Notes under the pieces: generated by a model
The model's input: only the letters and a program-made list of their open reading frames with translations
Told to the model about the DNA's origin: nothing
Database searches by the model: none
In this document: piece by piece, positions 35,213 through 43,211 of the stretch
Layout of the letters: each line of letters starts with the position of its first letter
How positions within the stretch are numbered: position 1 is the stretch's first letter
Translations under genes and position numbers: made by a program
NCBI RefSeq assembly: GCF_010367435.1
Contig: NZ_WJWY01000006.1
Coordinates: 28,621 to 92,620, forward strand
Source of the DNA: Fusobacterium sp. IOR10
GTDB taxonomy: Bacteria > Fusobacteriota > Fusobacteriia > Fusobacteriales > Fusobacteriaceae
DNA: 64,000 bases
Direction of reading: 5' to 3'

Positions 35213-36122
35213 TGATAGATTTTATTCTTTGAATAACTATTTAAAGGATAAGTTTGGAAAAAAAATATATAAGGTTTCATTGGATGGGGGCTTTACTTGT
35301 CCAAATAGAGATGGAACAATATCATCACAAGGATGTATTTTCTGCAGTGATGTTGGAAGTGGAGAATTTGCAGGGTCTAGAAGAAAAAACATAAGTGATC
35401 AAATTGACGAGCAACTGGAATTTATTAAATCTAAAAATAAGGATAATAAGGTTATTGCTTATTTTCAAAACTTTACTAATACCTATGGGGATATTAAATA
35501 TTTAGAAAAAATATATTTCCAAGCTCTAGCTCATGAGAAAGTAATTGGAATAGCAATAGCAACTAGACCTGATTGTATTGGAGAAGATGTTTTACAATTA
35601 CTTAAAAAAATTAATGAGAAATATTTTTTATGGGTAGAATTGGGATTGCAAAGTGCTAGTGACAGTATAGGTGAAATTATAAATAGAGGGTACAACACTT
35701 GTACATACATTGAAACAGCAAAAAATTTAAAAAAAGAAAATATTAAATTTGTAACTCATATGATAGTATCCCTACCAACAGAAAAAAAAGAAGACTTATA
35801 TAACACAGTTAAACTAATTAATAGTGTTGGTTCCTGGGGAATAAAAATTCATATGCTCTATATTTTAAAAAATAGTAAGTTGGAAAAATACTACAATGAA
35901 AATTCATTTAAAATCTATAATGAAGATGAGTATGTGGAAACTGTAATCTCTCTACTGGAAAGATTAAATAAGAATATAGTGATCCATAGACTAACTGGGG
36001 ACCCTAAAAAAGAAGATTTACTGTTGCCCACTTGGTCTTTAAATAAAAGAAAAGTCTTAAACAGCATACATAAAAATATGAAACTTGAAAATACCTTTCA
36101 AGGGTCAAAGATAGAAGAATAA
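35205..36122 (+). CDS. Radical SAM protein, TIGR01212 (YhcC) family
   Basis: A 305-residue Elp3/B12-like radical SAM protein. The 4Fe-4S cysteines are C32, C44 and C47 in TCPNRDGTISSQGCIFC, with the family's GSGEFAG directly after. The mid-protein WVELGLQSASD matches YhcC-type proteins. Function is unknown; relatives modify RNA or proteins. It overlaps queH by eight bases and so may act with tRNA modification. The last residues are ordinary. There is no terminator visible immediately downstream. Confidence 0.88.
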   Translation: MNNDRFYSLNNYLKDKFGKKIYKVSLDGGFTCPNRDGTISSQGCIFCSDVGSGEFAGSRRKNISDQIDEQLEFIKSKNKDNKVIAYFQNFTNTYGDIKYLEKIYFQALAHEKVIGIAIATRPDCIGEDVLQLLKKINEKYFLWVELGLQSASDSIGEIINRGYNTCTYIETAKNLKKENIKFVTHMIVSLPTEKKEDLYNTVKLINSVGSWGIKIHMLYILKNSKLEKYYNENSFKIYNEDEYVETVISLLERLNKNIVIHRLTGDPKKEDLLLPTWSLNKRKVLNSIHKNMKLENTFQGSKIEE

Positions 36123-36225
36123 ATAGGGAAGTTTTATTTTATTTACACAACCAAATTGCTTTAAATTAAGTCTAATAGTGTATATAACATGTTTAGTTTT
36201 AATTTTACAGAAGGGGGAGATGTTT

Positions 36226-37923
36226 ATGAAAAAAATTGTTATAGTTGGAGGGGTAGCTGGAGGAGCTTCTGTTGCCACAAGACTAAGACGACTAAATGAA
36301 GAGGATGAGATTATCATGTTTGAAAGGGGAGAACATGTTTCATTTTCAAGCTGCGGTCTTCCATATCGTTTAGGAAATGTTATAAAGAACACAGAAGATC
36401 TAATTGTCACTAGCCCTAAAGGATTTTTAGATAATTTCAATGTTGATGTTAGAAATAATACAGAAGTAATTGAAATAGATAGAAAAAATAAAAAACTTAA
36501 AATAAAAAATTTAAAAACTGAAAGTATGTATGAAGAAACATATGATAAACTTATTTTATCCCCAGGAGCAAATCCAATTGTTCCTAAATTTCCAGGAATA
36601 GAAAAAGTACAAGTATTTACAGTTAAAAATGTAATGGATGTTATAAATATTATTAAATTTTTAGATAATAAGAAAGTAAAAGAAGTAACAATAATTGGAG
36701 GTGGATTTATAGGAGTTGAGACAGCTGAGAACTTAAAGGAAGTTGGATATAACATTACTTTAATAGAAGCTATGCCTCAACTATTGAAACCCTTCGATTA
36801 TGATATGGTGCAAATTTTCCATAAGGAGTTAACTGATAAAGGAGTTAACTTAATATTAAACAAAAAAGTAGAAGGCTTTGAAGAAAATAAAGTTCTTCTC
36901 TCTTCTGGGGAAAAAGTGGACACTGATGTTGTATTTATGGCAATAGGTGTATCCCCTGAAACTACTTTAGCTAAAGGTGCTAATTTAGATATAGGTAAAA
37001 TGGGAGGAATAAAAACAAACCAAAACTATATGACAAATGATCCTGATATTTATGCAATTGGAGATGCTGTGGAAGTTTATGGTAGTTTATTCCATGATTA
37101 CTTTAAACTTGCATTGGCAGGTCCAGCACAAAAACAAGGAAGAGCTGTTGCAGATCATATAAATAATTTACCAGTTGATAATAGAGGATATATAGGAACT
37201 TCAATAATTCAAGTTTTTGATTATAATGGAGCTTCCACAGGTCTAAATGAGGGATTTATTAAAGCTATGAATCTAAATGTAGATTATGATACTGTATCCT
37301 TAGTTGCCCATGATAGTGTTAGTATAATGCCAAATTCCAATCCAATGTATTTTAAATTAGTTTATGAAATCCCAACAGGAAGAATTTTAGGAGCTCAAGC
37401 CATTGGAAAGGGAGATGTTGCTAGAAGAATAGATGTAATTGCAACTGCTTTAAAATATAATGGAACTATTTATGATTTAAAGGATTTAGAACTATGTTAC
37501 GCTCCTCCATTTGGAACAGCAAAGGATGTAGTTAACTATGCTGGATATATAGCAAGTAACTTAATGAGTGATACTTACAGACATTGTTCATTTGATAAGG
37601 TAAGAGAATTAGTTGAAAATAATGATTATATATTAGACGTAAGACCTAGAGCATTATTTGATATTGGACATATAGTTAGTGCTGTTAATATTCCAATTGA
37701 AGAATTAAGAGATAGAATAAATGAGATACCTAAGGATAAGACTATATATATACATTGTAAAACAGGAATGACAAGTTATAACGGTGCTTTAATATTACAA
37801 AGTTTAGGAATTAAAGATGTAATTGCCATTGATTGTGGATTCTCACTATTATCATATTATGAATACTTTAACGACAAATCTCAATCAAGAAAACCTATCT
37901 TAACAAAATATATGTTTAAGTAA
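36226..37923 (+). CDS. CoA-disulfide reductase with C-terminal rhodanese domain
   Basis: FAD- and NAD(P)H-dependent pyridine nucleotide-disulfide oxidoreductase that reduces CoA-disulfide or CoA-persulfide. It has GGVAGGASVATRLRR (8-22) for FAD and the single redox cysteine C43 in SFSSCGLPYRLG, which is the CoADR type rather than a CxxC pair. The second dinucleotide fold has TIIGGGFIGVETAENL. The C-terminal rhodanese domain (about 455-565) has its active cysteine C511 in HCKTGMTS. Such fusions handle persulfides in anaerobes. The ATG at 36226 lies six bases after GGGGGAG; the ATG at 36220 directly abuts it. It is followed by a cyclase-family gene and rubredoxin. Confidence 0.92.
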   Translation: MKKIVIVGGVAGGASVATRLRRLNEEDEIIMFERGEHVSFSSCGLPYRLGNVIKNTEDLIVTSPKGFLDNFNVDVRNNTEVIEIDRKNKKLKIKNLKTESMYEETYDKLILSPGANPIVPKFPGIEKVQVFTVKNVMDVINIIKFLDNKKVKEVTIIGGGFIGVETAENLKEVGYNITLIEAMPQLLKPFDYDMVQIFHKELTDKGVNLILNKKVEGFEENKVLLSSGEKVDTDVVFMAIGVSPETTLAKGANLDIGKMGGIKTNQNYMTNDPDIYAIGDAVEVYGSLFHDYFKLALAGPAQKQGRAVADHINNLPVDNRGYIGTSIIQVFDYNGASTGLNEGFIKAMNLNVDYDTVSLVAHDSVSIMPNSNPMYFKLVYEIPTGRILGAQAIGKGDVARRIDVIATALKYNGTIYDLKDLELCYAPPFGTAKDVVNYAGYIASNLMSDTYRHCSFDKVRELVENNDYILDVRPRALFDIGHIVSAVNIPIEELRDRINEIPKDKTIYIHCKTGMTSYNGALILQSLGIKDVIAIDCGFSLLSYYEYFNDKSQSRKPILTKYMFK

Positions 37924-37947
37924 TAATATAGTAACAAGGAGGTATTT

Positions 37948-38727
37948 ATGACAGAGAATTTATGGGAATTATTAGAAAATTTAAAAGACCTAGAGTGGAT
38001 AGAGTTATCCCACACACTAACAAATGAAAGTCCTTTTTGGGATGGAATTCCAAAGGGTGCTGTTGAGCTTGGAACTGTGCTAGTTAATTATGACTATATA
38101 GAAGGAATGCCACTACAGATTCAAAGCTTTAAATTTCCAGGACAGTTTGGAACTCATATAGATTATCCCAAGCACTTTATAGAAAATGGAAGAAATTCTG
38201 ATGATTTTCATATTAAAGATACTGTGCTTCCTTTAGTTATTATAGATGTTAGTGAACAAGTGAAAAATAACTTTGATTATGAATTAACCCTAGAGGATAT
38301 TGCTAATTTTGAAATTAAACATGGAAGAATTCCAAAAAATAGTTTTGTTGCTATGAGAACTGACTGGAGTAAAAGATGGCCTGATAAAACTTTGTTGGAA
38401 AATGTAGATTATGATGGAAAAGAACATTTTCCAGGATGGACAATAGAAACTTTAAATTATCTATTTAAAGAGAGGGAAGTTGCAGGTATAGGACATGAAA
38501 CTTTAGATACAGACTCTGCAATTACCAGTGCTGCTGCTGGGGATCTTCAAGCTGAAAGATATGTATTAGCTCAAGATAAGTTTCAAATTGAAATGTTAAC
38601 TAATTTAGATAAGATTCCTTTAACAGGAGCATTAATCTTTATAGCTGCTCCAAAGATTTCTGGAGCCAATGGACTTCCAGTAAGAGCTTGGGCTGTAGTT
38701 CCTTCAAAACATAAAAAACATAAATAA
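37948..38727 (+). CDS. Cyclase-family hydrolase (kynurenine-formamidase-like)
   Basis: A 259-residue metal-dependent hydrolase of the Cyclase family (PF04199 type). The metal motif is H70-x-D72-x-x-x-H76 in FGTHIDYPKHF, with the opening IELSHTLTNESPFWDG and the later GIGHETLDTDSA. Members open or close rings or cleave formamides or polyketide-like substrates, so kynurenine formamidase is only one possibility. The C-terminal PLTGALIFIAAPKI and SGANGLPVRAWAVVP fit the family. It starts 25 nt after the CoA-disulfide reductase stop with GGAGG and is followed by rubredoxin 20 nt on, so the three likely form one operon. Confidence 0.85.
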   Translation: MTENLWELLENLKDLEWIELSHTLTNESPFWDGIPKGAVELGTVLVNYDYIEGMPLQIQSFKFPGQFGTHIDYPKHFIENGRNSDDFHIKDTVLPLVIIDVSEQVKNNFDYELTLEDIANFEIKHGRIPKNSFVAMRTDWSKRWPDKTLLENVDYDGKEHFPGWTIETLNYLFKEREVAGIGHETLDTDSAITSAAAGDLQAERYVLAQDKFQIEMLTNLDKIPLTGALIFIAAPKISGANGLPVRAWAVVPSKHKKHK

Positions 38728-38746
38728 TAAAATAAGGGGGGAGAAT

Positions 38747-38926
38747 ATGAAAAAATGGAAATGTACTGTTTGTAATTATGTTTATGATCCTGAAATAGGT
38801 AGTCCTAAAACTAATATAGAGGCAAATACAAAGTTTTTAGAATTACCAGAGAATTGGACTTGTCCTATTTGTAATGCTAAAAAAGATAAATTTGAGCCTT
38901 TAATTACAAAAATACTAACTGATTAA
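38747..38926 (+). CDS. Rubredoxin
   Basis: A 59-residue iron protein that carries single electrons in anaerobes, often for oxygen or peroxide detoxification. The iron ligands are C6 and C9 (KCTVCNYVYDP) and C39 and C42 (WTCPICN), with 29 residues between the pairs as in rubredoxins and the aromatic residues W4, Y11 and W38 in place. The usual PGTxF segment is changed (NTKFLELP) and the glycine after the last cysteine is N. The start has GGGGGGAG. It ends the operon with the CoA-disulfide reductase and cyclase genes and is followed by a terminator. Confidence 0.85.
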   Translation: MKKWKCTVCNYVYDPEIGSPKTNIEANTKFLELPENWTCPICNAKKDKFEPLITKILTD

Positions 38927-38931
38927 AACTT

Positions 38932-38965
38932 GAGGGTAGATTTACATCTACCCTCTTATACTTTT
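38932..38965 (+). terminator. Intrinsic terminator after rubredoxin
   Basis: Perfect 9-bp stem (38932-38940 with 38947-38955) with a six-base loop, followed by TTATACTTTT. The tail is weaker than an unbroken T-run. Confidence 0.7.
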
Positions 38966-38986
38966 ACAAAGGGAGAAAATAAATAA

Positions 38987-39689
38987 ATGAAAAAAACAAT
39001 AACTTTATTTCTATTAATTGCATCAGTAGGCTGTATAGGGGAAAAGAAGATAGTTATTAAAAACATTAAAGAAAATAGTGAAAATAAATATTATTCTTAT
39101 AATTATTCAGTACCTCAGCTTTCCTTTAAAAACAAGGATTTTTCTTTGGAAAATGAAAAATTTAAGGAAATGATAGAAAATAGTAAAAATAATTTAAAGG
39201 AAGAATTACCAGAAATTAAATATTTACAAGAAAATATGAATAATTCCATTAAGTATGAGGAAAAAATATCCTATGAAACTTATGAAAATGAATTTGGAAT
39301 AACTTCTATTTTTAAGTACTTATTATTACCAAGGGGGAGCCCATGGATTAACTGGGGTATCTTCATATAACTATTCTAATAAGTCAGGAAAAGAATTAAC
39401 AATAGAAGATATTATCACAGAAGAGGGAAAAGCAGATATTGAAAATAAAATTTTAGAAAGCATTGAAAAAGATTTTAAAAAATCAAATAATGATGAAACT
39501 AAAGTTTTCTATTTTCAAGATAGTCTAGAAAGTGATGCAGTTAAATTAAAAAATGCAAATGTTTATTTTAATGGGGACAAGCTAATTGTTACATACCCAC
39601 ATTATACTTTAGCACCCTATTCAACAGGGATGCCAGAGTTCATATTTTCAAAGGAAGAAATGAAAAAATATTTAAAAGATTTAACATAA
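38987..39689 (+). pseudogene. DUF4163/DUF3298 (RsiV/PdaC-type) lipoprotein, frameshifted
   Basis: The N-terminus has a lipoprotein signal (MKKTITLFLLIASVGC, cysteine 16). The first frame runs to the stop at 39370, but its last about 17 residues are out of phase: the family motif YYYQGGAHG and the C-terminal DUF3298 part (NYSNKSGKELTIEDII, then GKADIENKI, PHYTLAPYSTGMPEF) continue in the +1 frame to the TAA at 39689. The break falls in or near the five-T run at 39309-39313; removing one T restores a complete protein of about 233 residues. It could be a real mutation, a phase-variable tract or a sequencing error. Relatives are anti-sigma or peptidoglycan-deacetylase lipoproteins. It lies 60 nt after rubredoxin. 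Confidence 0.75.
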
Positions 39690-39712
39690 TTAGTTAAGCA
39701 GAAGGGGCGAGC

Positions 39713-40162
39713 ATGAATAATACAAAAACTATAATAGGTTTAATTTCAATAATTAATGAGAAAAGTAGTCAATACATTAATGAAGAACTGAGAAGAAAGG
39801 AAATTAAAAATATTATTAATTCTCATGGAACAATATTTTCTTTATTATATGGAAGTAAGGGAAGAATAACAATTAATGAAATTGTAAGTAAAACAGGAAA
39901 AAGAAAATCAACTATAACAGATATGGTTAAGAAATTAGAAAAACTAGGATATATATCAAAGGAAAAAAATAAAGATGATGCTAGAATAATAGAAATAACA
40001 CTTACTGAAAGTGGATGGAAATTTAAAGAATCTTTTAAAGAAATAAGTAATAACCTTTTAGATAAAACATACTTTGATTTTACAGAAGAGGAAAAGGAAC
40101 TTTTAGTTACACTACTTAGAAAAGTCAGAAAAAATTTTTTAACAGAAGAAAATAAAAATTGA
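39713..40162 (+). CDS. MarR family transcriptional regulator
   Basis: A 149-residue winged-helix repressor. The DNA-binding part (about residues 40-110) contains ITINEIVSKTGKRKSTITDMVKKLEKLGYISKEKN, the usual recognition helix and wing. Terminal helices form the dimer interface (FTEEEKELLVTLLRKV). It starts 24 nt after the lipoprotein stop with a GGGGCGAG site. A perfect sigma70 promoter and an AGTACG-N4-CGTACT palindrome lie directly after it, in front of the YhdH/AcuI-type reductase gene, the most likely target. Confidence 0.88.
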   Translation: MNNTKTIIGLISIINEKSSQYINEELRRKEIKNIINSHGTIFSLLYGSKGRITINEIVSKTGKRKSTITDMVKKLEKLGYISKEKNKDDARIIEITLTESGWKFKESFKEISNNLLDKTYFDFTEEEKELLVTLLRKVRKNFLTEENKN

Positions 40163-40220
40163 CAATTTTTTTAATTTAGTGTATAATCACTTTGTTACAA
40201 ATAAAGTACGAAACCGTACT
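40159..40220 (+). promoter_or_regulatory. Consensus promoter and palindromic operator of the yhdH-type gene
   Basis: A perfect TTGACA (40159-40164), 17-nt spacer and perfect TATAAT (40182-40187) overlap the MarR stop codon. Just downstream of the start site is a perfect inverted repeat AGTACG-AAAC-CGTACT (40205-40220). Its position is ideal for repression by the adjacent MarR protein. Confidence 0.75.
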
Positions 40221-40242
40221 AATTGATTATCAAGGGGGACAT

Positions 40243-41229
40243 ATGTTATTTAAAGCTTTAAGAATTTTTGAAGAAGATGGAAAATTTATTAGAAAAATAG
40301 TAGAGAGAAATATTAATGATTTACCAGAGGGTGAAGTGGTAATAAAAGTTAAATATTCATCTCTTAATTATAAAGATGCATTATCATGTACTGGAAATAG
40401 AGGAGTTACTAGAAAATATCCTCATACACCAGGAGTTGACGCTGCAGGAATTATTGAATCATCAACAGTTGATACTTTTACAAAGGGTGAAGAAGTTATA
40501 GTTACTGGATATGATCTAGGAATGAATACTGATGGAGGATTTGGAGAATATATTAGAGTTCCCTCTTCTTGGGTTGTAAAAAAACCAAAGGATTTATCTT
40601 TAGAAGAAGTAGTTATTTATGGAACTGCTGGATTCACTGCTGCTCTATCAGTTTTTGAATTAATTAGAGAAGTTAAGCCTGAAGATGGAGATATTTTAGT
40701 AATTGGAGGAACTGGAGGAGTTGGAAGTCATTCAGTTAAATTCTTAACTAAATTAGGATATAATGTTTATACAACTATTAACAACCCACAAGAAGAAAAA
40801 TTTGCTATGGATTTGGGAGCTAAGGGAGTTTTATCTAGAGAAGAAATTGATGATAAATCTGGAAAAGCATTATTAAAACAAAGATGGGCAGGAATTATTG
40901 ATACTGTTGGAGGAAATCCTCTATCAACTGGAATAAGAACTCTTAAATATGGTGGAACTATAACTAGTTGTGGAAATATAGCTGGAGGAGATATTCCAAA
41001 TGCCAATGTTTACCCTTTCATTTTAAGAGGAGTTAGATTTATAGGTATTGACTCTGTTCAATGTCCTATGGAAAAAAGAGTTGCTGTATGGGAAAAATTA
41101 GCAATGGAATGGAAAGGTACTAACTTAGAATCTGGTATAACAGAAGTTCCTTTGGAAGAAATTTCACAAAAAGTAGATGACATGCTTGCAGGAAAAATTA
41201 TAGGAAGAGTCATTTTAAAACACAATTAA
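40243..41229 (+). CDS. acuI: YhdH/AcuI family NADPH-dependent reductase
   Basis: Zinc-free medium-chain dehydrogenase. AcuI relatives reduce acrylyl-CoA and protect against reactive acrylyl species; YhdH is the E. coli counterpart. The 328-residue protein has LNYKDALSCTGNRGVTRKYPHTPGVDAAG (the family opening), GYDLGMNTDGGFGEY and the nucleotide fold VIGGTGGVGSHSVKFL around residue 152. The end (LAGKIIGRVILKHN) is complete. The ATG at 40243 follows AAGGGGG; the open frame begins 17 codons earlier across the operator. The gene has its own strong promoter with a palindromic site next to the MarR gene. Confidence 0.88.
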   Translation: MLFKALRIFEEDGKFIRKIVERNINDLPEGEVVIKVKYSSLNYKDALSCTGNRGVTRKYPHTPGVDAAGIIESSTVDTFTKGEEVIVTGYDLGMNTDGGFGEYIRVPSSWVVKKPKDLSLEEVVIYGTAGFTAALSVFELIREVKPEDGDILVIGGTGGVGSHSVKFLTKLGYNVYTTINNPQEEKFAMDLGAKGVLSREEIDDKSGKALLKQRWAGIIDTVGGNPLSTGIRTLKYGGTITSCGNIAGGDIPNANVYPFILRGVRFIGIDSVQCPMEKRVAVWEKLAMEWKGTNLESGITEVPLEEISQKVDDMLAGKIIGRVILKHN

Positions 41230-41284
41230 TATACTCTTAGAAGATATTATTTTTATCTTTTAACATAAAGCCAATCACTTTAGA

Positions 41285-41311
41285 AAGAACTTAAGAAATT
41301 AAGTTCTTTTT
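41285..41311 (+). terminator. Intrinsic terminator after acuI
   Basis: An 11-bp stem (41284-41294 with 41299-41309) and GAAA loop, followed by T residues. Confidence 0.8.
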
Positions 41312-41343
41312 AAATTACTTGCAAAATTTATAAATCAATGGTA

Positions 41344-41377
41344 AACTGATATATATTAGTATCAATTAGTATCAGTT
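41344..41377 (+). repeat. Tandem 10-bp repeat inside an inverted repeat before the Fic gene
   Basis: Two exact copies of ATTAGTATCA stand end to end (41355-41364 and 41365-41374), one helical turn apart. They lie within a perfect inverted repeat AACTGATA (41344-41351) / TATCAGTT (41370-41377). The block ends 14 nt before the Fic start codon and overlaps the likely promoter and leader, which suggests an operator. Confidence 0.6.
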
Positions 41378-41390
41378 AAAGGGAGGTAAT

Positions 41391-42557
41391 ATGGAAACAA
41401 CTTTATTTTTTAATCTAATCAATGATAATGATTTTTTCAACCTTAAAAAATTAAAATATAAATACTCAGAGAAAGAGGTTTCTAACTGTATAGATATATT
41501 AAAATCAACTATGTTTAGAGAAATAGAATTAAAAGATTTTACTGAGAATAATTTTGTTTTTATACCAAGTAAAGTTTCCCTAAATATTAACTGTATAAAA
41601 AATTTGATAAAACCAAATTTAACAGAATATAATTATGGATTTAATGCAATGAATGAAGAAATTTATTCTACTTTAGAAATAGAAAATATACATTCAGAAA
41701 GAAAAAACATTGAAAATGTTTTAAATGGCTATGCTATTAGTGGCAATAGAGATAATCACATAATGGGAATAAAAAATGCTCTTGATTTTATAAGTGATAA
41801 TTCAAATAAGATAAACAAGGAGAATTTAAAGACTTTATATGATTTAGCAATTGGAAATTATTTACAAGGGGAAAGCAAGCTTTTAGAGGGTCACTTCTAT
41901 CGTCACGATAAAGTATTTGTTGTTGGAGGAAAAGAGGTTCACCAAGGATTAGCCTATGAAAAATTACCTGAATACATGGACAAATTTATAAAATTTATCA
42001 ATGATAAATCAGATATAGATGATTTTATAAAATCTGTAATTATACATTTTTATTTAGCATATATTCATCCTTACTTTGATGGCAACGGAAGAATGGCAAG
42101 ATTATTACATTTATGGTTTTTAGTTCAAAAGGGATATCCTACTTCTCTATTTGTATCCTTTTCAAAGCATATAAATCATAGTAAAAAGAAATATTATAAA
42201 GCTTTTCAAATTATAGAAGAAAATCAAAAAATGTCAAAGGTTATTGATGTAACACCTTTTATAAATTATTTTATAGAAAATGTATATAATAAACTGGAAT
42301 TTAGTGGAAATGAAGAAAGTGTCTTTGATATATTTTTAGAAAAATTAAATGCAGGGGAAATAACCTTAAAGGAAAAGGAACTTTGGAACTTTGTTATATC
42401 TCACTATGGGAAAAATGAATTCACAACAAAGGAATTAGAAAAAACCTTTGGAAATGCAGCTTACGCCACTATTCGTTCCTTTGTATTAAAATTTGAAAGT
42501 TTTGGACTCTTAGGAAGTCAAAAATATAAAAACAGAAATAAATATTTTATAAAATAA
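41391..42557 (+). CDS. Fic family protein (class II AMPylase)
   Basis: Transfers AMP, or another nucleotide group, to a hydroxyl on a target protein. The catalytic loop HPYFDGNGR is at residues 226-234 with the active histidine H226. An inhibitory helix of the form (S/T)xxxE(G/N) lies N-terminally at residues 94-99 (TLEIEN), which marks class II, self-inhibited enzymes. The C-terminal about 80 residues have a winged-helix character (TTKELEKTFGNAAYATIRSFVLKFESFGLL), as in Fic regulators that bind DNA. The start has a GGGAGG site. Together with the palindrome just upstream, self-regulation is plausible. The target is unknown. Confidence 0.88.
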   Translation: METTLFFNLINDNDFFNLKKLKYKYSEKEVSNCIDILKSTMFREIELKDFTENNFVFIPSKVSLNINCIKNLIKPNLTEYNYGFNAMNEEIYSTLEIENIHSERKNIENVLNGYAISGNRDNHIMGIKNALDFISDNSNKINKENLKTLYDLAIGNYLQGESKLLEGHFYRHDKVFVVGGKEVHQGLAYEKLPEYMDKFIKFINDKSDIDDFIKSVIIHFYLAYIHPYFDGNGRMARLLHLWFLVQKGYPTSLFVSFSKHINHSKKKYYKAFQIIEENQKMSKVIDVTPFINYFIENVYNKLEFSGNEESVFDIFLEKLNAGEITLKEKELWNFVISHYGKNEFTTKELEKTFGNAAYATIRSFVLKFESFGLLGSQKYKNRNKYFIK

Positions 42558-42572
42558 GTAAATGGAGGTATT

Positions 42573-43181
42573 ATGATTTTTAAAGGTTTTAAATTTGGAA
42601 TGTTACTTCAATTAGCTGTTGGTCCTGTTTGTTTATTTATTTTTAACACTGCTATTTCTTCTGGATTTTTATTTTCAGAGTTTGGAGTTTTAGGGGTAGT
42701 TTTCACAGATGCTCTATTTATATTATTAGCTATTTTAGGTGTTGGAAAAATTCTTGAAAAATCCAAGAGAATTAAACAGTTCATAAGCTGTTTTGGAGGA
42801 GGAATTTTAATTGTTTTTGGTCTAAGCTTTATATTATCCTCCTTTGGAATTTCTATTTTGCCAAACATCAATCTTTTAAAAGAAGTTACATCTAAAAACA
42901 TATTTTTAAAAGCAGTTATACTTACAGGTTCTAACCCTTTAGGTATTATATTTTGGGCAGGAGTATTTTCCACTAAAATAATAGAAGAAAATATTACTAA
43001 AAAAAATGTTTATTTTTTTGGAATAGGAGCTTGTCTCTCAACTTTATTTTTTTTAACTTTAGTTGCTTTAGGAGGCAGTTTAGTAACTAATTTTTTACCA
43101 GAAAATATAATAACTATTTTAAATATAGCAGTTGGAATGATTTTAATTGTTTTTGGATTAAAATCATTAAAAAAGTCCTAG
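42573..43181 (+). CDS. LysE/RhtB-type amino-acid exporter
   Basis: Six-helix membrane exporter of 202 residues. The family opening is FKFGMLLQLAVGPVCLFIFNTAISSGF, and the mid-protein SNPLGIIFWAGVFS fits the LysE superfamily motif NP. It exports an amino acid or analogue; which cannot be told. It starts 16 nt after the Fic gene with GGAGG, so both are probably in one transcript and end at the terminator at 43171. Confidence 0.82.
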   Translation: MIFKGFKFGMLLQLAVGPVCLFIFNTAISSGFLFSEFGVLGVVFTDALFILLAILGVGKILEKSKRIKQFISCFGGGILIVFGLSFILSSFGISILPNINLLKEVTSKNIFLKAVILTGSNPLGIIFWAGVFSTKIIEENITKKNVYFFGIGACLSTLFFLTLVALGGSLVTNFLPENIITILNIAVGMILIVFGLKSLKKS

Positions 43182-43198
43182 ATTTTTCTAGGACTTTT
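43171..43198. terminator. Bidirectional intrinsic terminator
   Basis: A perfect 12-bp stem (43171-43182 with 43187-43198) lies between the LysE-type gene and the convergent CitF-like gene. Flanking A/T runs serve both strands. Confidence 0.85.
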
Positions 43199-43211
43199 CT
43201 TTAATAAAATA

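Noticed and set aside
36105..36755. 216-codon minus-strand frame opposite the CoA-disulfide reductase gene
   Set aside because: Its low-complexity serine/phenylalanine/isoleucine composition is typical of an antisense shadow; the plus-strand gene is complete with a cofactor motif at the same place.
41344..41377. Start of a CRISPR or iteron array
   Set aside because: Only two 10-bp copies without spacers; better explained as operator half-sites.
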